Part shown: piece after piece, positions 1 to 10,706 of the stretch | Position numbering within the stretch: the stretch's first letter is position 1 | How the letters are laid out: the number at the start of each line of letters is the position of its first letter | Source of the DNA: Schizophyllum amplum | Taxonomy: Eukaryota > Basidiomycota > Agaricomycetes > Agaricales > Schizophyllaceae | Direction: 5' to 3' | DNA length: 45,139 nt | NCBI GenBank assembly: GCA_007026445.1 | Contig: VDMD01000165.1 | Location: 1-45,139 of the forward strand | The notes under the pieces: model-generated | Seen by the model: the letters and a program-made list of their open reading frames with translations, nothing else | Databases searched by the model: none | Told to the model about the DNA's origin: nothing | Made by a program: the position numbers and the translations under genes

Positions 1-30
1 GTGAAGAAGAAGGTGTGAAGGTTGTGTGAA

Positions 31-70
31 GGGGATCAGTACTACTACTAGGGGATCAATACTACTACTA
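31..70. repeat. 20-bp direct tandem repeat, two full copies
   Basis: Two adjacent 20-nt units (31-50 and 51-70) differ at one base: a GGGGATCA block, one variable purine, then a run of TACTACTACTA type. A degenerate third partial unit follows to about 86. It is a simple microsatellite-like repeat at the window edge with no visible function. Confidence 0.8.
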
Positions 71-1360
71 GAGGACAGTACTGGTAGAATCATTACCACC
101 ACCACCAGTCAACTATAGTCAGCGCGAGTCTGGTCGGTTGTAGCCTGGTGTGGAGGATGGTAATGGTCCGTACCAGGGGCAAGGTAGAGGAAGGATGTTC
201 AATGGACGCGAATTGTTGCTTTTGGAGTATGTAATCCAGCTGAGGACCGAGATATAGAAGTGCGGAAGCTCGACATCTCCAAGAGCCTTGCGGCCTTTGT
301 GAATTCCCGCTACCATTTATGGTAGTGGGTTTGGGGTGGAAGCAAAAACGACCCTTCGCGCCGTCGGACGATTCACATCACGTGTTGATCACCTGACTGT
401 CTGCCACGTCAGAGTTTCGACTCTCGGCAGTCGCATTTTCTGAGCACCACTTTGCGTGTTCTTGCTTTTTGCCTAGAAGCTTTGAATCGTGCCCGGACCT
501 CCAGGGGCAAGATATATCAATGTAATGCATGCTCAAGGCTCAGCGCTCAGCTCTGACGACTCGCTTCTGACCTCTTTGTAAGCACTGACTCAAGCTCTGC
601 AGCTGCAAATGTCAAGTTGCCCCTTCGAGCTTCAAGGCCAAAAAGCTGGGTAGGATAGACGAAAGTAGCACAGCTCAGGTTGGTAGCGGGCCTTGCCGGT
701 AACGACCGGCCTTGCTGAGTTATTGTTTGTGAATCTACGAAATCCTGAAAAGAGACGGACAGAACATGTGACCGTGCGAATGATACTCTACTTACTTATC
801 CTAATTCGTCCAACTCGGCAGATTCGCACATCTGTTTGTCCAGAGCTGTCAAGCGCCCATGCGCCTTCCTCCCTGCGCGCAAGCATCAAATTGGCCCGAA
901 ATTGACCGGGCTACAGATCTCTGACGCTCAAAGCGCAGCAGGAGCTCCACTTGCTCGCTGGTCGCCGCGCTCCGTCAATCGTTGCTTCTCAACAGCCCGC
1001 GTGTCAATGAGGTGCGGCCGTCTGGCGGGCACCGCCGCGGTTGGAAGATCTGGATTTCTATCTCATTATTTTGTCAATTGACTGTACGAACTATGTGCAT
1101 GCCTAGTCTCTGCTGCTCGGACAATGCAGGTCCTTCAAGCCGCAGAAAAACTGTGGTACATTGGATCGAAAGCTATCTCGCTATGACGGTACGTGATTTG
1201 TTGAATATTCCGTCAAGTATTTGTGCCGTGGCGTCGTGCACGCAGATCTAACACCTTGTCTGAAACCGGCCACCTGATGCGCCAGTCCGACGCGCCCGCG
1301 CTGCGGAGCCGCCATTCAATCATATGCGCGCCCATTGCGCCTTCCCGGCAGGCGCGCGAG

Positions 1361-1368
1361 TACAAATA
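1361..1368 (+). promoter_or_regulatory. TATA-like box of the chitinase gene
   Basis: TACAAATA lies about 110 nt before the chitinase ATG at 1474, a plausible TATA-box distance for a fungal gene with a short leader. Placed by motif and position only. Confidence 0.4.
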
Positions 1369-1473
1369 CCGCGGTGCGAGCACCTCCAGTTCTCCAGACT
1401 CTTCCGCCACCCGAGGCCTCCCCATCACCCACCCTTTCCTTCCTTTGGACGTTCTTTTCCTTCGTTGTCCGTC

Positions 1474-3090
1474 ATGACGTTCATTCCCTTCGCCCGCCTT
1501 TCGCTGCTTGTCGCTGCGGCGCTCACGGTTGTGTCCTCGGTCCATGCGACTGAGTCGATGCGCATTCCGGCCAACAAGAACGAGACGATGCGCGTCGAGG
1601 CGCAGCAGGAGAACCCCTCCGTGCACCAGGTCGCCAAACGCACGATGCTCGGCCGCCAGGACGCTGGCTTGGTCAACTTTGCGTACTACGTCAACTGTAC
1701 GTTCTGCTCTTTATGACCTCCGCAACAACGTTCTCATATATTCAACCTCAGGGGCCATTTACGCTGGTCTTGGTAACTTCATGCCCACCGACATCGTCCC
1801 CGACCACCTAACGCGTGAGTATATTTGCCCAACGTTTTAGTCCCATATACTCAAAGTCACCCAGACCTCTTGTACTCCTTCGCCGATATCGACCCTGCCA
1901 CCGGACACCTCACTCTCTCTGACGAGTGGGCCGACGAGCAGATCACCTTCGAAGGTGATGACACCACCGAGGCCGGCACGAACCTGTACGGCTGCCTCAA
2001 GCAGATGTATAAGATGAAGCTCGCCAAGCGTTCCCTCAAAGTGCTGCTTTCCGTCGGCGGCTACACCTGGTCGCAGGAAGGGCACTTCGGCTTCGTCACC
2101 AACGATGCTGCACGGGCCCAGTTCGTCACCGACGCCGTCCAGCTCATCGAGGACTACGGTTTCGACGGTATCGACCTTGACTTCGAGTTCCCCGCGAACG
2201 CCGACGAGGGCACTGGCTACGGCAAGCTCTTCACTGAGCTCCGCGCCGCGTTCGACACCCTGCAGACGACCAAGGGCGACGCCGAGCCATACCAGCTCAC
2301 CGTCGCTGTCAGCTCTGGTGCGGCCAACTACGCCAACCTCGACGTGCCGACCATGGACGCTGCCCTCAGCTACTGGAACCTCATGGTAAGCACGACTCAC
2401 GTGATTATTTGAACCTCGCATACTGACCCGTGCTTCAAGGCCTACGACTACTCCGGTGCATGGCTCGACTTCGTTGCCAACCAGGCCAACGTCATCCCGG
2501 ACGGCGTCAACAACGTGAGCACGAAGCAGGCGCTCGACTGGTACGCCGGCGCCGGCGCGACCACGAACAAGATGGTCCTCGGTATCCCCATCTACGGTCG
2601 CGGCTTCGAGGAGACCGACGGTCTCGGCGCGACCTACAACGGCGTTGGCGCTGGCACCACCGACCCGGGTGTCTGGGCGTACAAGAACCTGCCCTTCGCC
2701 GGTGCTGAGGTCTTCGAGAACACCACGTCCATCTCCTCGTACTCGTACGACAGCGCCAAGCGCGAGTGGATCTCCTACGACACGCCCGCGATCTCCGCCG
2801 CCAAGGGCCAGTACGCCGCCGACAACGGCCTTGCGGGCACCATGTTCTGGGAGCTCTCGACCGACAAGGTGGGCGAGGACAGCCTTGTGACTGCTGCAGC
2901 CGGCAAGCTCGGTACGCTCGACGCGACGGAGAACCACATCAAGTACGTCTTCCTCTTTGAATAATACCTGTTACCCCATTGACTGTTGTTCAGCTTCCCG
3001 AACTCGAAGTGGGACAACATCAAGAACAACCTCGGTCAATCTACCACACGCCGCTCGCACATGCGTCGCACTCGCGCTGTCTCGCTCTGA
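1474..3090 (+). CDS. Secreted GH18 chitinase (class V type)
   Basis: Joined exons 1474-1696, 1752-1814, 1865-2385, 2440-2942 and 2994-3090 give 468 aa with consistent phases. Residues 1-25 form a signal peptide ending near SSVHA, so the enzyme should be secreted. A single GH18 TIM barrel follows: an NFAYYVNWAIY start strand, SVGGYTWS, and the catalytic signature DGIDLDFE at about residues 196-203 with the proton-donor glutamate E203 intact; NLMAYDYSG follows. The family hydrolyses beta-1,4-GlcNAc bonds in chitin by substrate-assisted catalysis and serves wall remodelling, mycoparasitism or nutrition. There is no carbohydrate-binding module; the basic tail after WDNIKNNL is short. The intron at 1815-1864 was placed by the conserved LTH-LYSFADID junction. 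The family call is firm; the biological role is inferred. Confidence 0.95.
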
Positions 3091-5093
3091 TTGCCTGATT
3101 GGCACGCATACGCCTCTTACGACGTGCACGTTTTTTGGTTGGATTCATAGGAAGGATTCACATGGGTATAACGCCTCACTTAATGTCACTCATTAGTTAT
3201 TTAACATATTTATTGGCATGGATGCGTCTGCGAGATACTCATTGCACTGCGCAAGTCTCAGTCAGGTTCAAGTAGTAAGAAGTCTTGCTCCTTTCGAAGT
3301 TCGACGTGCCACCTCGATGCTACCTTGAGGCTTGAGCGCGAGCGCTTTGAGCGTAAGTCAACCAGCACGTGCTTCGAACTTGCCTGCTGATGGGCTAGCA
3401 CAGCCACCGTCAGCGAAGCATCGAGTCCGAGTCACCTTGAAATCAGTGACCACTGCCGACGATGCCATCCCTGCTCAGCGCTCAACAGTGCTTCGTCCTC
3501 GATAGCCATACACCACGGCATCATCGATGGCTGCCATGATACTCTTACGCTTGCCGTCTTCAGCGGAGAACTTGCATACGCATTTACAAATCCACTGGCC
3601 GCGCAGCGATTACAACCGTCGCGCATTGCAGACGAGAACGCAAACAGACCGAGACGTATGACCCTTCGCTGGGGCTCTGCGGCATCCATTACTCCAGGTA
3701 AGGGTTGTATGGCACACTCTCAGTGTTCACGGACCATGGCTTGCTTATCTCCTAGGCGCCTAAATAGGCGCCCAACTAACGCGCCAAGGACGGAGAGTGC
3801 TCAGGTCAGCCGGCCCTCAAAGTCATGTTCATGTCTCTCGCAGCCGCGGCCGTCTTCTATGACGCTACTGGCGAGAGTGAAGAGGCAGCTACTAGGCAAA
3901 CCTTGCCCTCGCTCTGCTTACAACGGCGGTCAACGGATATCGACGAAGTGAGTCTACCACATGTTCATATTTCTTACTTATAGACCGTACAAACGGTGTC
4001 TCACAGCAGAAGGTCCGAAAGTAACCGAATGGGCTTATTTCCAATTCTTGTGCGCAGAATATGACCTCTGAGTCGGAAAGGGCTGTTCTGCGCCACAAAA
4101 AGCATCGGTCTCGCAGCTAGAATCCTATGTCAAAGTGGGTCCCCTCTATCGCGAGCAATCTACGGATACAACTGACGATGTCGACTTTCCCATAGAGGCA
4201 TCTCGTATGGCCTTCTTTAGACTGCCCCTCCGCGGCTTCGGGCTATTGAACGTATTGCAGGCCTGTGAGGATGACTAAACAAACTTGGTGACACATTTGT
4301 ATCGCGGTACGCCGGTACCCCATTCTGATCAAAGAGACGTACCGCCTCTAATCAGGAGCCGATCTACACTGTATCGCAGCTTAATCGTCTCGCATCAAAG
4401 GCCGCGTTCTTTCGGTCCCGGGCACATTCCATCTGCGTGGAAGACGCACCCATCCGTGTCGTGCTCACGGTGTGTATGTACCCATTCGCCCTTTGCCCAT
4501 TGAGCGCCTATCGTACTGAGGCCTCCCTCCAGAGTTTCAGCGCCTAAGAGTGCGATACGCCCTAGCGGGTGGCCGGTGAACTTTATGAGCGCCTGCGCAC
4601 CGACGCGCTTTGCGCGTGAGCTCGAAAAGCCGCGGATGCGAATCAGCCACTTCTAACACTGCGTGGACTCTCGGGTGCTGTTGTGCACGACTCAGATCTG
4701 TGCGTGCTGTGCATCCTTCCTCCGCACGGCCTTTGCATGACTGACTCATCTCAGCGTCCGTTAGCAGCTACACCTTTTCGCTAGACCTCGTTGCTTCTTC
4801 CCCGTTTGTGTAGCGGTCGGAGGCAGGCGTCGGGTCAAGACCTGGTCGATCAGCATATAAATCTGCAGCACCACAGTACGGGTTCGCAGTACATCTTGGT
4901 GACTCATGGGTTTCTTGCATTGACGAAGGCTGACGGAGGATCGGTCATTCCAGAGCTTCCGACGACAGAAAAAATATAGAGAAATTCTGCCAGGCGAGTA
5001 CTTAACCGACGACCATCTGTCGACTGCTCTTCGAACGAACGACGGGACCACGCCCACGAACGCGTATCCGTCATTGACGACTTTACTACGACC
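3091..5093. other. 2-kb stretch without a recognisable gene
   Basis: Small open frames occur on both strands (for example 3432-3689 minus, 3658-3951 plus, 4761-5057 minus), but none shows a domain, a signal peptide or matching splice phases. I see no terminal repeats either. The first part is the chitinase 3' region and the last few hundred bases the GST promoter. Confidence 0.5.
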
Positions 5094-5879
5094 ATGTCTC
5101 GCCCCCGCGCGCCCTCGCCGCCTGTCATCACGCTATACGACGTCCCCGGCAGCGCACTGCAACCATACGCACCCAATATGCAACCCTGGGCCCCGAACAT
5201 CTGGCGCATTCGCTTCATCCTAAACTTCAAGCGCCTGCGCTACCGCACCGTCTGGGTCGAGTTCCCAGATGTCGAGCGCACGCTGCGCGCAATCGGTGCG
5301 CCGCCCAGCGCCGTGCGCCCCGATGGGCGCGAGGTGTACACCCTGCCGGTCATCGTCGACCCGACGGCAAACCCTAGCCACCCCGTCGTCTTATCCAACA
5401 CCAACACGATTGCCGAGTACCTCGAGACGCGCTACCCCGCCCGCGCGGTGTACCCGGAGGGCTCGCGCGCCATGCAGACCCTGTTCGTGCACTACATCCA
5501 GGAGGTGTTCTCGCGACCGCTGCTCCCGATTATGATCCCCATCAGCCATGAGCGGCTCCCTGCGCGCAGCCAGGCCCATTTCCGCGGTCATGCGCCCAGT
5601 GGTTCTGGGTCCTCTAGCGCATCTCGCGAGGCCGCCTGGGCGGCTGTCCGCACCGAGTTCGACTTCCTCGCGGGCGTGCTCGACAAAAACGCAGGGGACG
5701 GGGATGCGGTTGTCGCACAGGGACATGAAGTAACGTACGCCGACTTTGCTTTATGCGCGGTGCTGGTTTGGATCGAGCGCGTCGCGCCCCACGATGGATG
5801 GGCGCGCGTGCGGATGTGGAATGGCGGGCGGTGGGCTCGGCTGTGGGAGCGGTGCCTGCCATATATGGACGAGCTGTAG
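5094..5879 (+). CDS. Glutathione S-transferase-like protein (GSTFuA/etherase-related)
   Basis: One uninterrupted frame of 261 aa. The N-terminal thioredoxin-like half contains ITLYDVPGS, the PNIW..RF.LNFKRL.Y segment, YTLPVIVDP (cis-proline region) and NTNTIAEYLETRYP (glutathione gamma-glutamyl binding), followed by a helical C-terminal half with YADFALCAVLVWIERV. This order fits the fungal GSTFuA class, related to bacterial beta-etherases, which is expanded in wood-decay fungi and handles lignin- and wood-derived compounds. In the relatives I recall the N-terminal motif reads SPNTWK with a candidate catalytic serine; here it is APNIWR (A33), so activity may be altered or the protein may bind ligands only. 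It is intronless, unlike most genes in this window. Class assignment is by recall, not alignment. Confidence 0.82.
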   Translation: MSRPRAPSPPVITLYDVPGSALQPYAPNMQPWAPNIWRIRFILNFKRLRYRTVWVEFPDVERTLRAIGAPPSAVRPDGREVYTLPVIVDPTANPSHPVVLSNTNTIAEYLETRYPARAVYPEGSRAMQTLFVHYIQEVFSRPLLPIMIPISHERLPARSQAHFRGHAPSGSGSSSASREAAWAAVRTEFDFLAGVLDKNAGDGDAVVAQGHEVTYADFALCAVLVWIERVAPHDGWARVRMWNGGRWARLWERCLPYMDEL

Positions 5880-6253
5880 GCCGTGCGGAAGCAGGCATTG
5901 AAGCCCTTCGCGACGGCCACGCCATATGCGCGCTCGCAGTGTATCTCCGTGGTCCTCGAAGCGCTCGACGCGACATACGCGGACGGTAACCTGCTCGACG
6001 TTAATGACAAGAGCGGGTCATATTGGATCTACATACACATTTTGCTTACAAATATATCTACTTTAACTAATAAGTCATAGTCATGAAATAGTGGGCTCGT
6101 CTCTCAAGCTCGTGCTGAGCTCGTGCAAAGAAGAACCTGAAGTGAGGTTGACTAAGATCTGTGCACGGGGCTTTATAGGCTGTCTCAGAGGTTTATAAGT
6201 TGCCCATCGCACCTCTCGATCTAAATCCCCTGGTTATTACGCCTCATGTAGTT
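5880..6253. other. Spacer between GST gene and hAT-like element
   Basis: 3' region of the GST-like gene. It is AT-richer than the coding DNA and contains no supported gene. Confidence 0.5.
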
Positions 6254-6261
6254 GCGCACAC
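6254..6261. repeat. Left 8-bp target-site duplication (GCGCACAC)
   Basis: GCGCACAC lies immediately outside the left terminal inverted repeat and recurs exactly at 7219-7226 outside the right one. A perfect 8-bp duplication is the hAT-superfamily insertion signature. Confidence 0.9.
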
Positions 6262-6304
6262 TAGCGTGGTGGAAAATACCTACCTCAATTCGCGAAAAGC
6301 TATT

Positions 6305-6345
6305 TTACCGGTTACTTACCGGTATGTTACCGGTAAGTTACCAGT
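6305..6345. repeat. Left subterminal TTACCGGTA motif cluster
   Basis: Four copies start at 6305, 6316, 6327 and 6338, the last with one change (TTACCAGT). The first three are spaced exactly 11 nt apart, about one helical turn. TTACCGGTAA is palindromic. Such subterminal arrays are typical transposase-binding regions in hAT elements. Confidence 0.75.
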
Positions 6346-7119
6346 CAGCCCTATGAAGGTCATTTGGGGCTGGTAACATTCATCACGTGACCCTCGCCGC
6401 GTGCGGCGGGACACAGCGCAAGGCTGTGGATTGCAAGCCCTCATACGCTCATGAGCTCAAGTATTAGCTATAGTCTGCATGTACATTAGTGTATATAGCA
6501 CAACTCAGACTCTGATAGCAGGATGCTCAGAAATGAGATCCCCCGCGATCTCCCGGCAAACTCCGATCACCGTGGCCGCTCGGCCTCAGCTCTGACATTG
6601 CCCCCCTGCGCACCTTCGAGACAAATCAAGAAAAATAGTAGATGACTAAGTACTTAGGATAGCAGGCGTGGCCTTTGTAGTTTGCCACATGCCGCATGCT
6701 TGAATGGGAAGCATGGCAGCAGCAGACAGCAGAGTTCTTGGCAGAGTTGCCGCAGCTTGAAGCATAAACTTAAAAGCAATGACAGCAGGTACACCTCCGC
6801 TAAACGTTGTCGCCCGGCGGCGGGTGCTGGCACTGGTCGTCGCTGGTTGCTGGCTGTACGCGTAGTGCGCGCGACCCAAGTGCGACCGGCGCCGAGCTCA
6901 ACGGAATTCACCGAGAGATGCAATTATCATTTCACTCGAAAAAAGCAATCGAAAATTCAGCTGAGTACGGAGAGGCACCAGTATATGGTGCCATAGCGTT
7001 GGCCCTACCCCGGTACGTGGGGGACCTTGCGAAGAGACATCGATGGTGCGCGCCAGCGCGCCGCCCGAAAATTTTGGCGCACCACTGGCCCCCGCGCACC
7101 GGGAAGGTCACGTGCACAA

Positions 7120-7187
7120 GGTAACTTACCGGTAAGATACTGGTAAAATACCCCCCTGCCTGGGCGTAACGGTAACTTACCGGTAAC
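7120..7187. repeat. Right subterminal TTACCGGTA motif cluster
   Basis: Full TTACCGGTAA copies lie at 7126-7135 and 7177-7186, with related GGTAAC, TGGTAAAA and ACGGTAAC pieces between them. The cluster mirrors the left one. Confidence 0.75.
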
Positions 7188-7218
7188 AAAGGGTCGGGAG
7201 GTATTTTACACCACGCTA

Positions 7219-7226
7219 GCGCACAC
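7219..7226. repeat. Right 8-bp target-site duplication (GCGCACAC)
   Basis: Exact direct copy of 6254-6261, directly after the right inverted repeat that ends ...CACGCTA. Confidence 0.9.
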
Positions 7227-7951
7227 TCTTATGGTCCGGGCTTGCACAGGCACGTGACAAGCACGGACTTTACCGAAATCACCAAATAGTCAACAACACA
7301 GAGCTTTGTTCACCTTCTTCTCGAACGCCATGCTTCTCGTAGAATGGCCTGTCACACCTTGCATTTGAAGGAATACTCAATGAGCTGCCTGACCGTGATA
7401 TGTCCTGCCATGAACAGCCTAGGGTCCCTACGCCTTCTTTCATGCCAGTCCCTCCTAATTTTTTGAGACCCTGAATCCACCAGAACAATTGCGGGATCGT
7501 CGGATATCATGCGAGCGCCATTGGACGACTCGGGTATCCTGTGATCATGAAGGACTCGACCTATGACTGGAGTCCTTTCATTGGTTGCCGCCCTCTATCC
7601 CTTCACTATTGGTTCAATTTGGTTGGCCGAACGGCGTTCGAGCCTCGTACCTGGGCCGAATCTGTTCTCATCTAAAGCGTTGTCCGCATCGCTGCATGCC
7701 GCAGGCACTGGGTGTCGGTTCCTTCCTTCCTTCCTGCTGAAGTCAAGCACATGTCGCGTTGCAGCTACCTTCCATCGCGTTCTTGAAGTTCTTACGCGTG
7801 ACGTCAAGAACTTGCTTTAGTAGATTCGCCACTCGATCACTGACGATCGACCACGCCACAAAGCCCTTCTCTCGAATCTTCGAACTGTGGAGGAGAGTAA
7901 AGCTGGCGCAGACATACACGGCAGCGGCAGCGGCTCTCTTCCCAAACGCTC
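7227..7951. other. Spacer between hAT-like element and F-box gene
   Basis: No supported gene. Short frames (7279-7488 minus, 7563-7820 plus) lack domain features. The last part should be the F-box gene promoter. Confidence 0.5.
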
Positions 7952-9557
7952 ATGCGCATATTCGTGGAGCATGACACAGCGTTGAACCACAGCCACTCAT
8001 TTTTAAGACTTCCCGTCGAAATCCTCGACCATGTCGTCCAGCACCTCGACCTCCTCGACAAGATCTCCCTCGCGCGCTGCTCCAGCCGCTTCAACGGCCT
8101 CTGCACACGCTTGATATACCGCGATGTCGCGTGGTCCCGCTGGCCCCAAGCCCTACAATGTTGCCGGACGCTCCTCAAGTGCCCGCGCACCTCACAAGCA
8201 GTCCGGCGCCTAAGCATATCGTTCGACAGGTGTGTAACGCCGCCCCGCACCCGAGACTACCCATTGACCCAATTGCGCGTCAGCCCCCCACCAAACCTGC
8301 TGCAGAACGCATACAAAATGCTATCTACCGCCCTGCGCCAGCTCACGCAACTAACCACGCTTTCTGCAATCGCTATGATCGATGCATACTTCTCCATTGT
8401 CCTCGCCCCTTGCCGTTTCCCTCACCTCGTGGACCTCTCGCTGGCTCTTCCCATCCCTCGTTCATGCACCGCTTTCCTCGCGCGCCATCCCGGAATACGC
8501 TACCTCCAGATACACCCTATACCTATGGGGGCCCCCATGTCACCAGCGCTCGGATTCGATTCTATTCCTTCCATCGCGCTCCCTGCTCTTCACTCCCTCA
8601 TCGCGCCTCAGCCATGGATTCTCAAACTTGTTGGGTCCGCGTCGCGGCTGGAAAGTGCCGTCGTGTTTTGGGACCTACGCTTCCCGTGCGATCCACGCGC
8701 GGTGCTTGCGGGACTAGGCGCGCCAGGGTACTTCGTCAGCGTCACCCATGGATGGCGCGAGGACGTCATGGAAGCCGCTGTGGAGGCGCTTCCAGGCCTG
8801 ACGAGATTCACGTTGCGCTCCTCCATGCGCCACACCGATGCTAAGGTGTGCGATGCCGGCCCGCCTGCCCGGTTCACAACGCTGACTCTGCGCAGTCCTT
8901 ATTAGCTGGGCTGAAGCACTACCTGCCGCGCTGGAAGCGGCTCATACGTCTGAATATTGTACTTGCGGGTGTGTCCAAGCACGAGCGCCCAGTCCCGCCC
9001 ACAGAAGCAGTGCTCGAGGCCGGCTTTGCCACTGTCACGCGGCTGGGCGAGCTTTGCCCTTCTTTGCGCCAGTGCACCTTACCGAGTACGTCTCTTTCAC
9101 TCCTCTTCACACATGGAACAGGTCCCCGACGCGCGTTCTTCGTGTTATCGTCCCTACAGGCGATGTATCATTTGCAGGAAACTCATCGGGCACAAACAAC
9201 ACACCAACCGCGACCAATCCTCCGGGCGCCGGCATCTCGCCGACCACAGGCAACCCGTCGACCCCCCGCAACGCGCCATCCGCTACGGATATTGAGCCCA
9301 TAACGTGGACACGCCCAATACTATCCGACAACGCGTGGTTTCCGCAGGTCGCGCCGGCGATCAAGTACAAGTTCATCGCGAGAGGAATCTTCCTGGACCG
9401 CTACCCTCCCGCGCTTCTCGCGCGCGCGGGCTTCATGACGGTGGCGCAGACGGAGTCTCTGCAAGACGATTTGAAGCAACTCCGCGAGACAGGGCTGTCG
9501 CCCAGGCAGATAGCGGAGATGGTGTCGAGCCTGATGATGAACAAGCGTCGCCGGTGA
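7952..9557 (+). CDS. F-box domain protein
   Basis: Joined exons 7952-8845, 8896-9085 and 9160-9557 give about 493 aa. Near the N-terminus (about residues 18-55) is an F-box: FLRLPVEILDHVV, then HLDLLDKISLARCSSRF and a short FNGLCTRLIYRDV helix. F-box proteins bind Skp1 and present substrates to SCF ubiquitin ligases. The rest is a degenerate leucine-rich-type region seen in large basidiomycete F-box families. The first intron (50 nt, GCTGAC branch site) removes an in-frame stop. The second acceptor is ambiguous: 9159 and 9177 are both in phase and differ by six residues. The C-terminus after TRPILSDNAWFP ends in basic NKRRR. Substrate unknown. Confidence 0.85.
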
Positions 9558-10430
9558 GGCGCGAGCGATGACACGTGCGCACTCATTCACGTGACTGACG
9601 TCACGTCCTTCATCGTCGCGCCCTCGTCGGCGTCTGCATGTTCGCACTCATCATGCAAAGTCATACGCCTGCAGGGAATACAGCGCGGCTCATGCACAGC
9701 CCAGGTCTTCTATGTCCAGCATTCCAGCAACTGCCCTTGTCGTGCTCGTTACCAGAGATAGTTTTCAGGATGGGTCAGTCACATCGGCCCTCGTCCCAGA
9801 TTCGGAAGAGACGACATGCGAGACAAACATAATGCTATACTTACAGGTTATTTATGCATCATCACAATCTGCTGGGATATACCCGCACTGTTGTATATGC
9901 ACGTACCGTCGGGATACACGTCTAATTGCAAACTCATCGGTCGTATACGGTAGTCACGACCTTGCCTGTAGTCGTCCCGCGGCCCTAGTCCTTCTGAACA
10001 GACTGATAGAATCGCCCGAGATACAATTACACTGCATTGTGTGCTCGAGTGCGCCTCAACAAGAGGGCTCTGACACGATGATACTGGTAGTACAAGTCCA
10101 CGATAATCCCAGTAATTGCCCTTCACGATTCGTTGAGTTCTCGCCGCGACCAGCGCAGATAAATATATGTACAGCGGTTAGCGTCTGTGTCGTCCACCCC
10201 GCTGGCGACCGCCTCGCCTTCCCGAGGGTGTATCTCTCTACGACTGGCCGATGTGCCACCCGCGTCGCGCTCCCTCATTCTCATTCCACCCCGTCTGCGA
10301 TATCTGATGCAACTCCCTGCGAGCATCACGGCTTGCGCGTGGCCCATCTACATCATTCACCTTCGGCCGCTGAAGAGGAAGAGCCTGCCGCTGGATCAGC
10401 CAGCGCCTTCCGATGACAGCGATGGCTCGT
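9558..10430. other. Intergenic stretch, no supported gene
   Basis: A 234-codon plus-strand frame (9712-10416) crosses this region, but it has no recognisable domain, is unspliced and runs opposite to the small secreted-protein candidate. I treat it as chance. Confidence 0.45.
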
Positions 10431-10706
10431 TCAACCGAGTCGTACGTGACCCGGAAAACCTGCAAGAGCCATCCAGTTGTCAGCATAGCAGCGCCGGAAT
10501 CTCGATACAACATACGGCTACCCACCTGAAGTCGGCCACTCGATAGCCATGACATCGTCGTTATCGACGTCCCATTCGCTGTGCTGGACGTGCGCATAGG
10601 GTGCGGAATGCTGCTCGGCCTCGTGTTGCGCGGGATTGCCAGGTTGCACGGGCGCACCGAGCACTGAAAGCACAAGACTTGCTAAGGCGATGACGAGGAC
10701 CTTCAT
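10431..10706 (-). CDS. Candidate small secreted protein (about 69-82 aa)
   Basis: The minus-strand start at 10706 gives a good signal peptide, MKVLVIALASLVLSVLGAP, then a short His/Glu/Asp-rich segment ending DDVMAIEWPTS. The frame stops at 10518 if unspliced. Two donors (GTGGGT from 10525, GTAGCC from 10521) and an acceptor at 10460 (TTGCAG) suggest one intron. The first donor gives 69 aa ending at 10431; the second gives 82 aa ending near 10396. There are no cysteines and no recognised family. A TATGTATA-like box (TATACATA on the minus strand) lies about 190 nt upstream near 10898. It could be a small secreted effector-like or wall peptide, or a spurious short frame; the signal peptide is the only solid feature. 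Confidence 0.45.

Larger units (their letters stand above)
1..1473. other. Non-coding stretch upstream of the chitinase
   Basis: Apart from the repeat at 31-70, no gene is recognisable. Open frames here (about 119-316 minus, 693-1251 plus) have no domain, signal peptide or consistent splice structure. The last 250 nt should hold the chitinase promoter and 5' leader. Confidence 0.5.
6262..7218. mobile_element. Non-autonomous hAT-like DNA transposon, 957 bp
   Basis: The ends are inverted repeats. The left end begins TAGCGTGGTGGAAAATACCT and the right end, on the other strand, begins TAGCGTGGTGTAAAATACCT; 21 of the first 23 bases match. The first five bases, TAGCG, fit the hAT terminal consensus YARNG, and the element is flanked by a perfect 8-bp duplication. 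Both ends carry subterminal TTACCGGTA-type motifs (6305-6345; 7120-7186) and a CACGTGACC motif in mirror position about 100-120 nt from each tip (6384-6392; 7107-7115, reverse complement), so inverted similarity extends well inside the element. The interior has only short open frames without recognisable transposase motifs, so movement would depend on a transposase encoded elsewhere. The intact duplication suggests fairly recent insertion. Confidence 0.88.

Noticed and set aside
410..445. tRNA T-loop-like sequence (GTTTCGACTCTC)
   Set aside because: No matching A-box, acceptor stem or anticodon arm around it.
1837..2937. 366-codon minus-strand frame opposite the chitinase
   Set aside because: Shadow of the strongly supported GH18 gene; codon bias creates the antisense frame.
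6654..6996. Possible transposase remnant inside the hAT-like element
   Set aside because: Frames on both strands are short and show no BED finger or hAT C-terminal dimerisation motif.
9712..10416. 234-codon plus-strand open frame
   Set aside because: No domain, leader or splice pattern; amino-acid content looks random and it opposes a better minus-strand candidate.
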